Shown: positions 47,334-56,116 of the stretch, one piece after another
Numbering within the stretch: position 1 is the first letter of the stretch
How the letters are laid out: each line of letters begins with the position of its first letter
Source of the DNA: Pseudomonas rhizosphaerae
Lineage (GTDB): Bacteria > Pseudomonadota > Gammaproteobacteria > Pseudomonadales > Pseudomonadaceae
Reading direction: 5' to 3'
Assembly (NCBI RefSeq): GCF_000761155.1
Contig: NZ_CP009533.1
Span: 2,294,001-2,358,000, forward strand
DNA length: 64,000 nt
Position numbers and translations under genes: made by a program
The notes under the pieces: generated by a model
The model's input: only the letters and a program-made list of their open reading frames with translations
Databases searched by the model: none
Told to the model about the DNA's origin: nothing

Positions 47334-48914
47334 TCACACAGCCTCCAATGCTGCCTCTTCTTCCTGAGCAATGGTTTCTTCTACAGCCAACTGATGTCGC
47401 GTCCACTCAGCAGCGACCGCTGGGTTTTCACGAATCTGTTCTTCGATCCGCAGGGTTTCGCGATATTCGAGTGCCTGGGCAACCATCGTCCACTGAGTTT
47501 CGACCTTTAGTGATTCAAGCTCTTTGCGAATCGACGGTAGGTCAATCCGGAAAAACTCCTTGCGAGGATTCACTTTGTTGACTTGCTCCCGCAGGAAATG
47601 GCGATGCAGCTGCTTTTCCAAGCCTGGTGCATCATCACTGAAAATCATCGCATGTATATCAAACTCGAATGGGACGCTGGCGTCGCCAAGCTCACGAACA
47701 CGATCTAGTGGTTCGAGACGGCGAGTCATACCAATCTTGAATATCTCCTCTCCGAACGATCCTGTATTGGAGATCACGTACACGTGGCCTGCCCGCGTTT
47801 GCTGGGCCATCGACAGAGCGCGTTTGTTTTTCTCTTCAGCAGCTTTCAGTTGGTCTTGGAGCAAAGCTAGGCGTGCTTCAAACTTGGCGCGTTCTGCAGC
47901 GTTAGCTGCGGCTACCTGCTCTTGGGCCTTTTCCAAAGCACTACGCAGTGTCGTTTCTTCCTTGGCAGCGTCTTTAATGGCACGTTCATATTCACGACGG
48001 GCCTTCTCTTCTTCACGCATTTGTTCGCGTATCTGTCGCTGCTCTTCGCGCTCCTGATCTTTCAAAAGCTTGGCGGTCACTCCCCAACGCAGCTCTTCAA
48101 GGCGTGCTTTGAGGTACTCATCATTCACTCGGGCATTTCGGAACGGAGCGCCTAACTGGTTGACCACTGCGGCTGCGTCGAGGATTTCCTGTTCAAGCTT
48201 GCCGTGGTTGTCTGATTTGGAGCGAGACAGAATAGAATCAACCTTGCCGTTAAAGGCATCGGCCACAAAGCGAATCGCCGTTTCACGGCGATTCGCTTCG
48301 GCGTAATCACAGCTGGCCGCCCTGCCCGTCTTCACCAAAACCTTGGTGAGTTCGCGGGCTTCTTTGAGCTTCTGCCCAGCCTCAACGAATCCGAACTCCT
48401 CAGCTAGGTCGTCCAGGAGGTGGTAGGTAGGGACAATGTAGGCATCACCATAGCCTTCGATGATGTTCTTCATGGCCTTAGCAGCATTGGCATATTGCTT
48501 TGCTTTACCCATAGCCTCCATAGCATCGCCGGCGATTTCCTGAGCACGCTCGTTCGCCGTCGCTACAATTTTGTCGGCGTCAGCGATAGCTTTAGCCAAG
48601 CGAGTCTCGGCCTGATCGACTCGGGACTGGGCAAGCTGAAGCAGGCGGCTACGCTCAAAGCTAGCTTCAGCTGAAAGCCGTGCGGCCTCTGCCTCAACAT
48701 CAACGATATCTTTGAAGCGTTCAAGCTCCCGGGTTCGTAGCTGAAGCTGTTTCCGAAGTTCGCTGACCTCGTCCTCAGTTTTGTCGAGGTCGTTTTTCCT
48801 GGCATTAAGCTCAAGAGTCAGTTGAGCTACCTTGCCATTGGCCTTGGTGCTTCTAATCAAAAGCACGACCGCGGCTATGCCTGCAATGAGGGCAATGAGG
48901 GCAATGAGTTCCAT
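47334..48914 (-). CDS. membrane-anchored DUF4041/GIY-YIG nuclease, SNIPE-like anti-phage protein
   Basis: A 526-residue protein. Residues 2-21 are one transmembrane helix; about 28-120 and 280-365 are coiled coil; the part between (about 140-280) matches DUF4041, including EGYGDAYIVPTYHLLDDLAE. The C-terminal domain (about 376-460) is a GIY-YIG endonuclease of the T5orf172/Mug113 class: VYVISN (378-380 as GIY), FKIGMTRR (KIG 393-395), Arg405 or Arg407, Glu433 and Asn449. This DUF4041-plus-GIY-YIG-plus-anchor architecture is that of SNIPE, reported in E. coli to cut phage DNA as it enters at the inner membrane. Protein length and order agree. It stands alone, with a palindrome in front of it, in an accessory segment. 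Anti-phage activity here is inferred. Confidence 0.82.
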   Translation of the reverse strand: MELIALIALIAGIAAVVLLIRSTKANGKVAQLTLELNARKNDLDKTEDEVSELRKQLQLRTRELERFKDIVDVEAEAARLSAEASFERSRLLQLAQSRVDQAETRLAKAIADADKIVATANERAQEIAGDAMEAMGKAKQYANAAKAMKNIIEGYGDAYIVPTYHLLDDLAEEFGFVEAGQKLKEARELTKVLVKTGRAASCDYAEANRRETAIRFVADAFNGKVDSILSRSKSDNHGKLEQEILDAAAVVNQLGAPFRNARVNDEYLKARLEELRWGVTAKLLKDQEREEQRQIREQMREEEKARREYERAIKDAAKEETTLRSALEKAQEQVAAANAAERAKFEARLALLQDQLKAAEEKNKRALSMAQQTRAGHVYVISNTGSFGEEIFKIGMTRRLEPLDRVRELGDASVPFEFDIHAMIFSDDAPGLEKQLHRHFLREQVNKVNPRKEFFRIDLPSIRKELESLKVETQWTMVAQALEYRETLRIEEQIRENPAVAAEWTRHQLAVEETIAQEEEAALEAV

Positions 48915-48932
48915 GTGAGATCGTCCCTTCTA

Positions 48933-48950
48933 TAGGAACAAGTGTTCCTA
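48933..48950. promoter_or_regulatory. perfect palindrome upstream of the SNIPE-like gene
   Basis: TAGGAACA (48933-48940), AG, TGTTCCTA (48943-48950): a perfect 8-bp inverted repeat with a 2-base spacer, 19 bases before the start codon of the nuclease gene. Position fits an operator overlapping the promoter or leader. The regulator is unknown; the GGAACA half does not match a known Pseudomonas LexA box. Confidence 0.6.
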
Positions 48951-49100
48951 CAGCACTACGTTGGTTGAGGGTATGGGTGATTCAAAGGAGGGCCGACAAA
49001 TAACTTATTGAACGCCTCGTGATCATTATCGCGCTCAGGCAGCTTATTAGGGCTGAACACCTTTGATTTTCCCAAGTTTTATTTGGTAGCCCTAACCAGG

Positions 49101-49244
49101 CTACGTAACGGTTTCAGTCTCAACCGTTTGAGCGATCTGGCCTTTTGCATCTTTGGTGACCGGGATGCTTTTGCTATAGGCAGTTTGTACACAACCAGAG
49201 ATGGCTGTGATGGACAGCAGGACAAGTCGAGCGCTGAATTTCAT
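49101..49244 (-). CDS. small lipoprotein (47 aa)
   Basis: A 47-residue frame starting MKFSARLVLLSITAISGCVQ. The lipobox AISGC gives lipidation at Cys17, leaving a 31-residue mature peptide (CVQTAYSKSIPVTKDAKGQI...) that is hydrophilic and rich in Thr and Val. GGAATCCAAG precedes the Met. The frame extends 18 codons upstream but only this Met leads into a proper signal. It lies upstream of the SNIPE-like gene on the same strand, 186 bases away. Function unknown. Confidence 0.65.
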   Translation of the reverse strand: MKFSARLVLLSITAISGCVQTAYSKSIPVTKDAKGQIAQTVETETVT

Positions 49245-49651
49245 CTTGGATTCCGTTTCCAAAGTTAAGTGGCTCAGCATACAAGCGAGCATGGCCAATC
49301 GCCAGATCGCTCGTAGCGGCTGGCAATTATTGGTGCGATACGATCAGCGAAGGGTATCAGGAAATCACTCCTTCACAAGCCTCCAAACGTAACAACCCTC
49401 CATTCGCTGCGGCATCCGTCATCACCACCACGCGAATGTATGGCGGTGATGACCAGCTCAGATTTGAGTGCCTCAGCTAGCTAGCTACTCTGGCCGATGC
49501 TTGGTGCGGTCCCCAATGCGCCTCTGACAAACGCCTTAATGTAGTGGTCAACCAACCCCGGACACTGCGTTAAGTTTTTCCTCGCCACCTGCAGGCGCCA
49601 AGCCTAGGTTGAAATAATGCGGCCGGCCCCAATTTTTGCCGCTCCACCAAG
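49245..49651. other. intergenic junction with a possible IS-end relic
   Basis: No gene was found. Near 49540-49568 the sequence TGTAGTGGTCAACCAACCCC followed by GGACACTG resembles the terminal inverted repeats of some Pseudomonas IS3-type insertion sequences (GTGGTCAAC...CCGGACAC). Only one end is seen, with no transposase. Otherwise featureless. Confidence 0.4.
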
Positions 49652-50977
49652 TCAGGCTGTTCGAACAAACCCCGGAATCCCCAACCCCAAACTCTCCCGC
49701 AACGTCGTCCCCTCGTAAGCCGTACGGTATACCCCGCGCTCTTGCAGCAACGGAACAACCTCCTGAGTGAACCGCTTGAACTGCGAGGGATGCCCAATGT
49801 AAATATTAAACCCATCCACCGCCCGCGTCTCGAACCAGTCCGCCATCTTTCGAGCGACCGTTTCCGCTGATCCCACGAATGCACCCGGCCGCAACTGCCG
49901 GCCGAATTCCACGGCCTGGCGCAGCGTGAATCCTTTTTCTTGTGCTTGATTGGCGATCCGCTTGGCGGCCGTGAAGAAGCTGCTGCGCGCGGCTTCGAGG
50001 CTTTCCTGGGGGAAAGGTGCGTCAAGATCGTATTGGCTGAAGTCGTGCCAGCCGAAGTTGCGACCGAACTCCTTGAGTGCGAGCTCGAAACTGTGATCGA
50101 CCTCATGATAGTGCCGCTCGATTTCACGCGCGTGCTCGTCGGTGTCCCCTACATGGATCTCGGCACCTGGCATGACCAATAGCTGCTCGGGATCTCGCCC
50201 AAGGCGTGCCGCCCTCCCCTTGATATCGCGGTAGAACGTCTGGCCCTGCTCGATGCTGGCCGCGTGGGTGAACACGACATCGGCGGTGGCGGCGCCCAGT
50301 TCTCGGCCCTGCTCGGAATCGCCTGCCTGGAATATGACGGGCTGCCCCTGCGGGGAGCGCTGGATGTTCAACGGGCCGACCACGGAAAAATGTTCACCCG
50401 TATGGTTTAGCGCATGCAGCTTGCTCGCATCGAGAAACTGTCCAGTCTGCCGATCCCGTACGAAGGCATCTTCCTCGTAGGAATTCCACAGGCCCTGGAC
50501 GACCTGCACATGCTCTGCAGCTCGGCCGTATCGGGTGTCGTAGTCGAAATGCTCGTCGCGACTGTAGTTTCCTGCGGTCCCTGCGTCGCCACTGGTGACC
50601 ACGTTCCACCCTGCCCGCCCTTTGCTGATCAGGTCGAGCGACGCGAGTCGGCGCGCGACATTGTAAGGTGAGTTGTAGGAGGTGGTGAGCGTGCCCACCA
50701 ACCCCAGATGTCGGGTGGTGACCGCGAGCGCGGATAGCAGCGTCAGCGGTTCCAGACGGTTGAGATAGTGTGAGGGGGAGCCTGGCGTGATGAACTGGCT
50801 GTCGACGATGAACATCAGGTCAAACAGCGCGGCCTCTGCTTGCTGCGCGATGTCGATGTACCAGTCGACGTTCACACTTGCATCAGCCGGCAACTCGGGG
50901 TCGAGCCAGAGGTTATGCCGCCCTGGGCCGCCGCAGCCCATTGTCAGGGCACCGAGTTTGAGCTTTCGTGACGTCAT
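49652..50977 (-). CDS. LLM-class flavin-dependent monooxygenase (NtaA/SnaA/DszA family)
   Basis: A 441-residue bacterial-luciferase-like monooxygenase. MTSRKLKLGALTMGCGGPG opens the barrel; WNVVTSGD and FQAGDSEQGRELGA are conserved FMNH2-binding marks; the C-terminal GFNIYIGHPSQFKRFTQEVV matches the NtaA/DszA branch. Such enzymes use reduced flavin from a separate reductase to cleave C-S or C-N bonds in sulfonates, sulfones or aminocarboxylates. It follows the sulfonate-type binding protein by 52 bases in one operon. No flavin reductase is next to it. Confidence 0.92.
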   Translation of the reverse strand: MTSRKLKLGALTMGCGGPGRHNLWLDPELPADASVNVDWYIDIAQQAEAALFDLMFIVDSQFITPGSPSHYLNRLEPLTLLSALAVTTRHLGLVGTLTTSYNSPYNVARRLASLDLISKGRAGWNVVTSGDAGTAGNYSRDEHFDYDTRYGRAAEHVQVVQGLWNSYEEDAFVRDRQTGQFLDASKLHALNHTGEHFSVVGPLNIQRSPQGQPVIFQAGDSEQGRELGAATADVVFTHAASIEQGQTFYRDIKGRAARLGRDPEQLLVMPGAEIHVGDTDEHAREIERHYHEVDHSFELALKEFGRNFGWHDFSQYDLDAPFPQESLEAARSSFFTAAKRIANQAQEKGFTLRQAVEFGRQLRPGAFVGSAETVARKMADWFETRAVDGFNIYIGHPSQFKRFTQEVVPLLQERGVYRTAYEGTTLRESLGLGIPGFVRTA

Positions 50978-51029
50978 GTTGATCGTGTTCCTTGCGAGTA
51001 GGTAAAAGCCTTGAGTGCTGTCAGCCGAT

Positions 51030-51986
51030 TCAGGGTTGAGCTTTTGCCACAGCGGGCTGGAGCGACGCTGCGAAGGAATCGTCGAACAGACTCGCCGCAG
51101 GGTAGGCCTTGACCAGACCCAGGCTGGCGAAGAAGTCCACGGTCTTCTGGGCCTGGATGGGGGCTTGTGGGCTCAGCGGCTCGACGGTGGTTCGCGCACG
51201 GGCGAACCAGGCTCGTGAGATGTCGGCGTCCGCGCGGGTACGCTTTGCCCAGGCGTCGGCATAGGCGTCCGTGTTGGCAGGGCTCTGCAGAGTCCAGTCG
51301 CGAGCCTTCTTCAATCGCTGCAAGAAATCGCTGATCAGTGCACGCTTGGGATCAATGGCTTTGGAATTGGCGGCGATGAAGCTTTGCGCAGGAATTAGCC
51401 CGTCTGCCGTTGCCAGGACCCGGGCGCCCTGCCTTTCCTGTTGGGTAACGTAAGGTTCCCAAGTGGCGATTACGTCCACTGAGCCACCCTCCAAGGCATG
51501 GGAGGCATCCAGGGCACTGAGATAGCGCAGGTCAAGCGAGTCTCTGGGAACGCCCGCCTTGTCCAGCGCAGTGAATAACAATTGCTGACTCCACGATCCT
51601 TTCCAGACCGCAGCGCGCTTGCCTTTGAGATCTTCGATGCTGCGTATCGGTGAGTTTTTGCTTACCAGAATGGCAACGCCATCCAGGCTCTGGCGACCTA
51701 CTGCAATGACCTTGATCGGGGCGCCCAGGGCGCCGAGAAAAAGAGCGGGCGCGTCACCGAGCAAGCCGATATCCAGACTGCCGACGTTCAGGGCCTCCGC
51801 AACGGGCGACCCTGCAGTGAATTGTTTCCACTCGAGGGTGTAAGGCAGGTCATTCAGCACGCCTGCCGCTTCCATGACGGCCTGTGCGTTATAGCTCTGG
51901 TCTCCCACCACCAGCGTCTGCGCGCTCGCCGAGAGGCAGAGCAAGGAAGTGGCCACGCCGATCGCCAGTTTTTTCAGGTAACGCAC
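51030..51986 (-). CDS. aliphatic sulfonate/taurine-type ABC substrate-binding protein (SsuA-like)
   Basis: A 318-residue periplasmic protein with a Sec signal (RYLKKLAIGVATSLLCLSAS, cleavage after SASA). The NMT1/SsuA fold shows in LNVGSLDIGLLGDAPALFLGA (shown in part), GRQSLDGVAILVSKNSPI and VDVIATWEPYVTQQE. I chose the GTG start at 51986 because GGAG sits six bases before it; the frame can run four codons further to a TTG that would consume the ribosome-binding site. It is followed by the flavin monooxygenase but no permease or ATPase. Confidence 0.9.
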   Translation of the reverse strand: MRYLKKLAIGVATSLLCLSASAQTLVVGDQSYNAQAVMEAAGVLNDLPYTLEWKQFTAGSPVAEALNVGSLDIGLLGDAPALFLGALGAPIKVIAVGRQSLDGVAILVSKNSPIRSIEDLKGKRAAVWKGSWSQQLLFTALDKAGVPRDSLDLRYLSALDASHALEGGSVDVIATWEPYVTQQERQGARVLATADGLIPAQSFIAANSKAIDPKRALISDFLQRLKKARDWTLQSPANTDAYADAWAKRTRADADISRAWFARARTTVEPLSPQAPIQAQKTVDFFASLGLVKAYPAASLFDDSFAASLQPAVAKAQP

Positions 51987-52509
51987 GGTTGTCTCCAAAG
52001 CCCATTCAGGGCAGTGAGGACCGATCCGCGCGTGCGGTCTCGGGGAAATTTAGGTGTAGTCGGCAGCGAAGCCGTCAGTGCTTCGAAAGGAGAATTCCTG
52101 TGGACGCTGCGACAAGATAGAGACGCGCGGGCAAGCCGTGAAATACCCAATGCGCATAATCCTATTACCAAAGATGCGCCATGAGCATTTCTTGACTAGG
52201 CGTTTCGCTATGCATTGGTCTTGTAAATGACGGAATGCAGAACCGCGCCACTGAGGCTGCAACTTAGCCATAGTTCTCATTTAAACCTTCGAAAATAACA
52301 GCGCCAGAATTACGTCAAATGGATAAACCTGTAAAGATTGCAACTGATATTCGCCATTCTGTTGACGTGAGAGCTTGAGTCCGTTACAAGTCGGTTCGTT
52401 TTGCAATACTCCAGCATTCTCCCATTTTCGGACTGCATGCCCCGCTCCCCTGCTTTGAGTTCAGCTGCTGACACATGGATGCTACAACCATCGACGAAAG
52501 GACTATCGA
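51987..52509. other. divergent intergenic region
   Basis: A 523-base gap between the SsuA-like gene and the acyltransferase gene. No convincing gene; only short frames. AT content rises around 52270-52400 (TAACAGCGCCAG, AATTACGTCAAAT), suitable for promoters on both strands. No terminator or palindrome longer than about 7 bp per arm was noticed. Confidence 0.5.
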
Positions 52510-53679
52510 ATGGATGCCACCACGGTCATCTTGCTTGTTTACTGCGTTTCCCTTTTTATTGTGAGCCTGCTGTTCTCTCGCCTGCCAGTGCTCACTGCCT
52601 CCACCGCGGCCCGTTCTTCACCACTTGATGCCTTGCGTGGCATCTTGGCGACGGCGGTTATCTGCCATCACTTCGTAGTCACTTATTTCTGGAAAACAAC
52701 GGGTAGCTGGATCCCTCCTGAGAGTGCCGTGCTCAACAATCTCGGTGCTGTACCGGTATCGCTGTTCTTCATGATTACCGGTTTTCTGTTTTTCGGAAAA
52801 ATATATCAGCGTCAGCCAGATTTTCTGGATATCTTCAAATCGCGAGTGCTGCGAATCATGCCGCTCTACGTGTTCGTGCTGATATTCGTGGTTCTATTGA
52901 GCCTGTTCGAAACGGGCTTTGCCATCATCACCCTGAAGGAACTGGGTAAGGAAGTTTTCAAGTGGCTGGTGTTTTCCGGCGGCTCGTTCAACGGTTTCAT
53001 TCATAGCAACATCATGACCGCAGGGGTCCACTGGACATTGCGCTACGAGTGGCTGTTCTATCTGACGCTACCGATCATCGCCGCGCTGGTGAACAAGGTC
53101 TGGTACGGCCAGTATTCGCTGGCCTCGCTGTTGGTGTTCGTTGTCATCGGTGTCGGGATGATGTTCGGCGTCGTCAAACCCGCCTTGCTGCTGCTTTTCG
53201 TTGCCGGTTTCATTCCGGTACTCATCAAGCGTCATTTCCCCCAAGGCATCGCTTACCTGGCTCACCCGCTGGTCTCAGTTGCTGCCGTGTTGTTGATGGC
53301 CTATGCGATGACGCTGGAAGCCTATTCGGTACTTCAGATCGCCACGTTGGCCGTGCCTTTCCTGATCCTGGCGCTAGGCAACGATGTGTTCGGCCTACTG
53401 GCCAGCCGGGGCTTGAAATCCCTGGGCGAGGTGAGCTACAGCTTGTACCTGACCCATGGCGCGGTGCTGTACATCGCGTTTTCAACACTGCATTTGTATT
53501 CGTTCGAAAACACCGAGCTGACGGATTTTGTCGTCTACTTGCCTGCGATATTGCTTACCGTAGCGGTGGTGTCCTACTTCACATTCAACGGGGTGGAAAA
53601 ACCGTTCATCAAAGTGCGCAAACCGAGTATTCAGCAGACCGCAGAATTTAGCCGATTGCAGCCAGCGCCGGAACGTTAG
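52510..53679 (+). CDS. acyltransferase 3 family membrane protein
   Basis: A 389-residue polytopic protein with an N-terminal helix (VILLVYCVSLFIVSLLF) before the acyltransferase-3 core: SSPLDALRGILATAVICHHF has the catalytic-type His pair, followed by LGAVPVSLFFMITGFLFFGK and WTLRYEWLFYLTLPI; SYSLYLTHG near the C-terminus. It probably O-acetylates a surface polysaccharide. Codon use is less GC-rich than the core genes, suggesting acquisition. No glycan genes are adjacent. Confidence 0.9.
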   Translation: MDATTVILLVYCVSLFIVSLLFSRLPVLTASTAARSSPLDALRGILATAVICHHFVVTYFWKTTGSWIPPESAVLNNLGAVPVSLFFMITGFLFFGKIYQRQPDFLDIFKSRVLRIMPLYVFVLIFVVLLSLFETGFAIITLKELGKEVFKWLVFSGGSFNGFIHSNIMTAGVHWTLRYEWLFYLTLPIIAALVNKVWYGQYSLASLLVFVVIGVGMMFGVVKPALLLLFVAGFIPVLIKRHFPQGIAYLAHPLVSVAAVLLMAYAMTLEAYSVLQIATLAVPFLILALGNDVFGLLASRGLKSLGEVSYSLYLTHGAVLYIAFSTLHLYSFENTELTDFVVYLPAILLTVAVVSYFTFNGVEKPFIKVRKPSIQQTAEFSRLQPAPER

Positions 53680-53819
53680 TTGCGATCCTCATGCCAATCG
53701 TCAAGCCCTGGCCGATGGTGTCCGTGCTTTTACAACCGGGATAGCCCAGGAAAGCGCGCTTCAAGCTAGCGCTAGGCTGTAGGCGCGTTCACTCGATGAG
53801 CACACGCCACGCTCATCCG

Positions 53820-54788
53820 CTACAGCGCGCCTCGACCCACCCCATTACCCACCCGAACAATGTCAGCCATCACGGCCAGGGCAATTTCCGCCGGGGTTTT
53901 GCTGCCCAGCCGCAAGCCCACGGGCGCGCTGATCCGCCCAATCGTCTCATCATCCAGTCCGCCGATGCGGCGCACGCGTTCCAGGCGTTTCTCGCTGGTG
54001 CGCTGCGATCCCATGGCGCCGATGTAGAACGCCGGCGTTCTCACCGCCTCAAGTAGAGTCAGGTCGTCCAGGCGAGGATCATGGGTCAGCGCGACGACGG
54101 CGGTACTGGCGTGGCAACCGCCATTGGCGATGAAAGTCGCCGGTAGTTGCTCGATGACCTTGACTCCTTCAAGGTTAAAGCCAGCAAGCAACTCGGGGCG
54201 AGGGTCACAGATGATCACTTCATAACCCAGAGACACGGCAAAGCTTGCGCAGAACTCTGCGACGGGCGAGAGCCCCGCTATCAATAGCCGCCGCGCTGCG
54301 CCGATGCGAATCATGATTTGTCGATCGGACACATGGACCGTCGAATCCTGTGTAGAGCAGACGTCGAGTGTCCGGTTAAGGGTGTCCAGAGAAACCGTGC
54401 GGATGATCCGCTGCTGGCCTTGGAGCGCCTGCAACATCAGGGAAAAATGTTCGAGTGCCTCACAGCCAGGGACGAACTGCTCAACCAAGACGTCCAGGAC
54501 GCCACCGCAGGGCAGTTTCAAAGACGGCGCCAAGCCCCCTTCCCCATAGCGAACGACCTGGTTGTCAGGCCCGAATTCGTTACGGCCAAGACGTTCCAGG
54601 AAATCATCTTCCACGCACCCGCCGGACAGCGATCCGCAGAAACGCCCATCTGCCAAGGCAACCAGCATCGCACCGGGCCCGCGTGGCGCGGAGCCATAGG
54701 TCGACAGAACGGTACACAGGCACACGGATTGTCCCTGCTCAAGCCATTGCTGCGCTTGCTGGACGACTTGGAGGTCGAGACTGTTCAT
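53820..54788 (-). CDS. XdhC/CoxI family protein (molybdenum-hydroxylase maturation)
   Basis: A 322-residue protein. The XdhC N-terminal domain (about 10-80) contains VCLCTVLSTYGSAPRGPGA and GSLSGGCVEDDFLERLG (the conserved Cys-containing motif). A Rossmann-type C-terminal domain (about 165-310) has LLIAGLSPVAEFCASFAVSLGY and FYIGAMGSQRTSEKRLERV. XdhC binds and sulfurates molybdenum cofactor for insertion into xanthine-dehydrogenase-type enzymes. The only candidate client nearby is the decayed remnant at 57372. The Met at 54788 has no strong ribosome-binding site; an upstream Met at 54818 is possible. Confidence 0.9.
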   Translation of the reverse strand: MNSLDLQVVQQAQQWLEQGQSVCLCTVLSTYGSAPRGPGAMLVALADGRFCGSLSGGCVEDDFLERLGRNEFGPDNQVVRYGEGGLAPSLKLPCGGVLDVLVEQFVPGCEALEHFSLMLQALQGQQRIIRTVSLDTLNRTLDVCSTQDSTVHVSDRQIMIRIGAARRLLIAGLSPVAEFCASFAVSLGYEVIICDPRPELLAGFNLEGVKVIEQLPATFIANGGCHASTAVVALTHDPRLDDLTLLEAVRTPAFYIGAMGSQRTSEKRLERVRRIGGLDDETIGRISAPVGLRLGSKTPAEIALAVMADIVRVGNGVGRGAL

Positions 54789-54898
54789 GGGGGTTACGGT
54801 CCGCTGGGTTGGCAACATCCCCTGGCGAATGGGGCGTAATTACCCGGTTTAGTATGACGGCTGGTCGCCTCGCAGAATTGCCTGATCTACGCGGGTTC

Positions 54899-54982
54899 TT
54901 GCCTATTCCTTGGGACCTTGGGTCTGAGCTGACACCTCGGTGGGTCGGCTTTACTATTCCGGTCTATGCTCGGAATAGGCAA
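54899..54982. promoter_or_regulatory. repeated GGAATAGGCAA half-sites upstream of the AraC gene
   Basis: TTGCCTATTCC (54899-54909) is the exact complement of GGAATAGGCAA (54972-54982). Inside this, CTATTCCG (54954-54961) and CGGAATAG (54971-54978) form a perfect palindrome with 9-base spacer. Similar sequences (TTTAGGCAATC at 56140, GAATAGGGCAAG at 56159) lie before the Old Yellow Enzyme gene, suggesting one regulator controls both. Confidence 0.5.
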
Positions 54983-55144
54983 TAAAGACGTTTGTTCAGG
55001 CAATTTGCCCCTCGATTGCCCTGCAATACTGGCGTCGATGAAACCCAGTCGTGCAGCGTGGGCCTGATCCGTTTGGATGTTCTTGAAACAGCTGCGCTGA
55101 CTAGGGCGTTCTGGCACTTTCTTCAGCCTCTTTCCAGACCAAGC

Positions 55145-56116
55145 ATGGAGGAAGAGCTTGTGGCTCACCTTGTACACCCCACCGATTCTATCGAGCTGCA
55201 AAGCAGCTCCTCCGGCAATGCCGAGCCGCTCGTGACCAATGATACCCGCAGGCTGGCCCAGGCCCTGAGCCGGTGGGCACGCAGCGACGGTGACCACGAA
55301 ACGCCCGTACCTGGCCTCACGCTGCACCGCCGCCATAAACTCACCATGCCCCTGCACTGTATCTACGGTCTGGGCCTGGGCCTGACCGTGCAAGGGCGCA
55401 AACAGGTGATTGTCGGCGAAGAGCTGATGACCTATGGGCCGGGGCAATCGATGGTCACCAGCATCGATATGCCGGTGATTTCCAATGTCATCCAGGCCAG
55501 CGTTGCACAGCCTTTTCTGGGCATGATGTTGACCTTCGAGAATGCGCTGGTCGTCGAAATCGCCGAGCGGCTGCAGTTGTCGCAGAGGCTCAAGGACGAA
55601 ACCTTCAAACCCTTGTCCGTAAATGATCTGGACAGCGGGGTGCTGGAGGCGCTCGAACGTCTGATTGCCTTGTTCGATCACCCCGAACTGCTTAAATCAC
55701 TGGCGCCGTTGATCAAGGAAGAGATCATCATCAGGCTGATGAATGGCGCTCACGGGCCTCATATGCTTCATGTCGTCAGCGCGGGGTCGCCCAGGCAGAA
55801 CATCGACAAAGCCGTCGCCTGGCTCAAACTTCATTACAACGAGGCGCTGCGCATGGATGATCTGGCGACCATTGCCCATATGAGCCCTTCCACTTTCCGA
55901 CAGCACTTTCGTACCGTCACGGGAATGAGCCCCTTGCAGTATCAGAAACAACTGCGTCTGCAGGCTGCACGCCAGTTGATGTACAGCGAAAACATCGATG
56001 CCAGTAGCGCAGGCGGTCTGGTGGGCTATGAAAGTTCTTCCCAATTCAGTCGCGAATACAGCCGCCTGTTCGGCCATCCACCGCAGCGCGATATCAAGCG
56101 CATGCGGGTTCAATAA
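55145..56116 (+). CDS. AraC-family regulator, AraC_N (pfam06719) type
   Basis: A 323-residue protein. The N-terminal AraC_N cupin domain covers about 25-180 (TPVPGLTLHRRHKLTMPLHC; SIDMPVISNVIQAS; LGMMLTFENALVVEIAER), and the C-terminal double HTH about 215-315 (MDDLATIAHMSPSTFRQHFRTVTG; AGGLVGYESSSQFSREYSRLFG). The start at 55145 is preceded by AGCATGG without a strong site; earlier starts in the same frame are possible. It precedes the Old Yellow Enzyme gene by 108 bases and likely activates it in response to an electrophile or aldehyde. Confidence 0.9.
   Translation: MEEELVAHLVHPTDSIELQSSSSGNAEPLVTNDTRRLAQALSRWARSDGDHETPVPGLTLHRRHKLTMPLHCIYGLGLGLTVQGRKQVIVGEELMTYGPGQSMVTSIDMPVISNVIQASVAQPFLGMMLTFENALVVEIAERLQLSQRLKDETFKPLSVNDLDSGVLEALERLIALFDHPELLKSLAPLIKEEIIIRLMNGAHGPHMLHVVSAGSPRQNIDKAVAWLKLHYNEALRMDDLATIAHMSPSTFRQHFRTVTGMSPLQYQKQLRLQAARQLMYSENIDASSAGGLVGYESSSQFSREYSRLFGHPPQRDIKRMRVQ

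Noticed and set aside
47171..47371. 66-codon minus-strand frame after the SNIPE-like gene
   Set aside because: It overlaps the nuclease 3' end in another frame and has no family similarity or start signal; could be a decayed gene end but cannot be supported.
47183..47581. 132-codon plus-strand frame over the end of the SNIPE-like gene
   Set aside because: Half lies antisense to the nuclease gene, it has no clear ribosome-binding site and no recognisable similarity.
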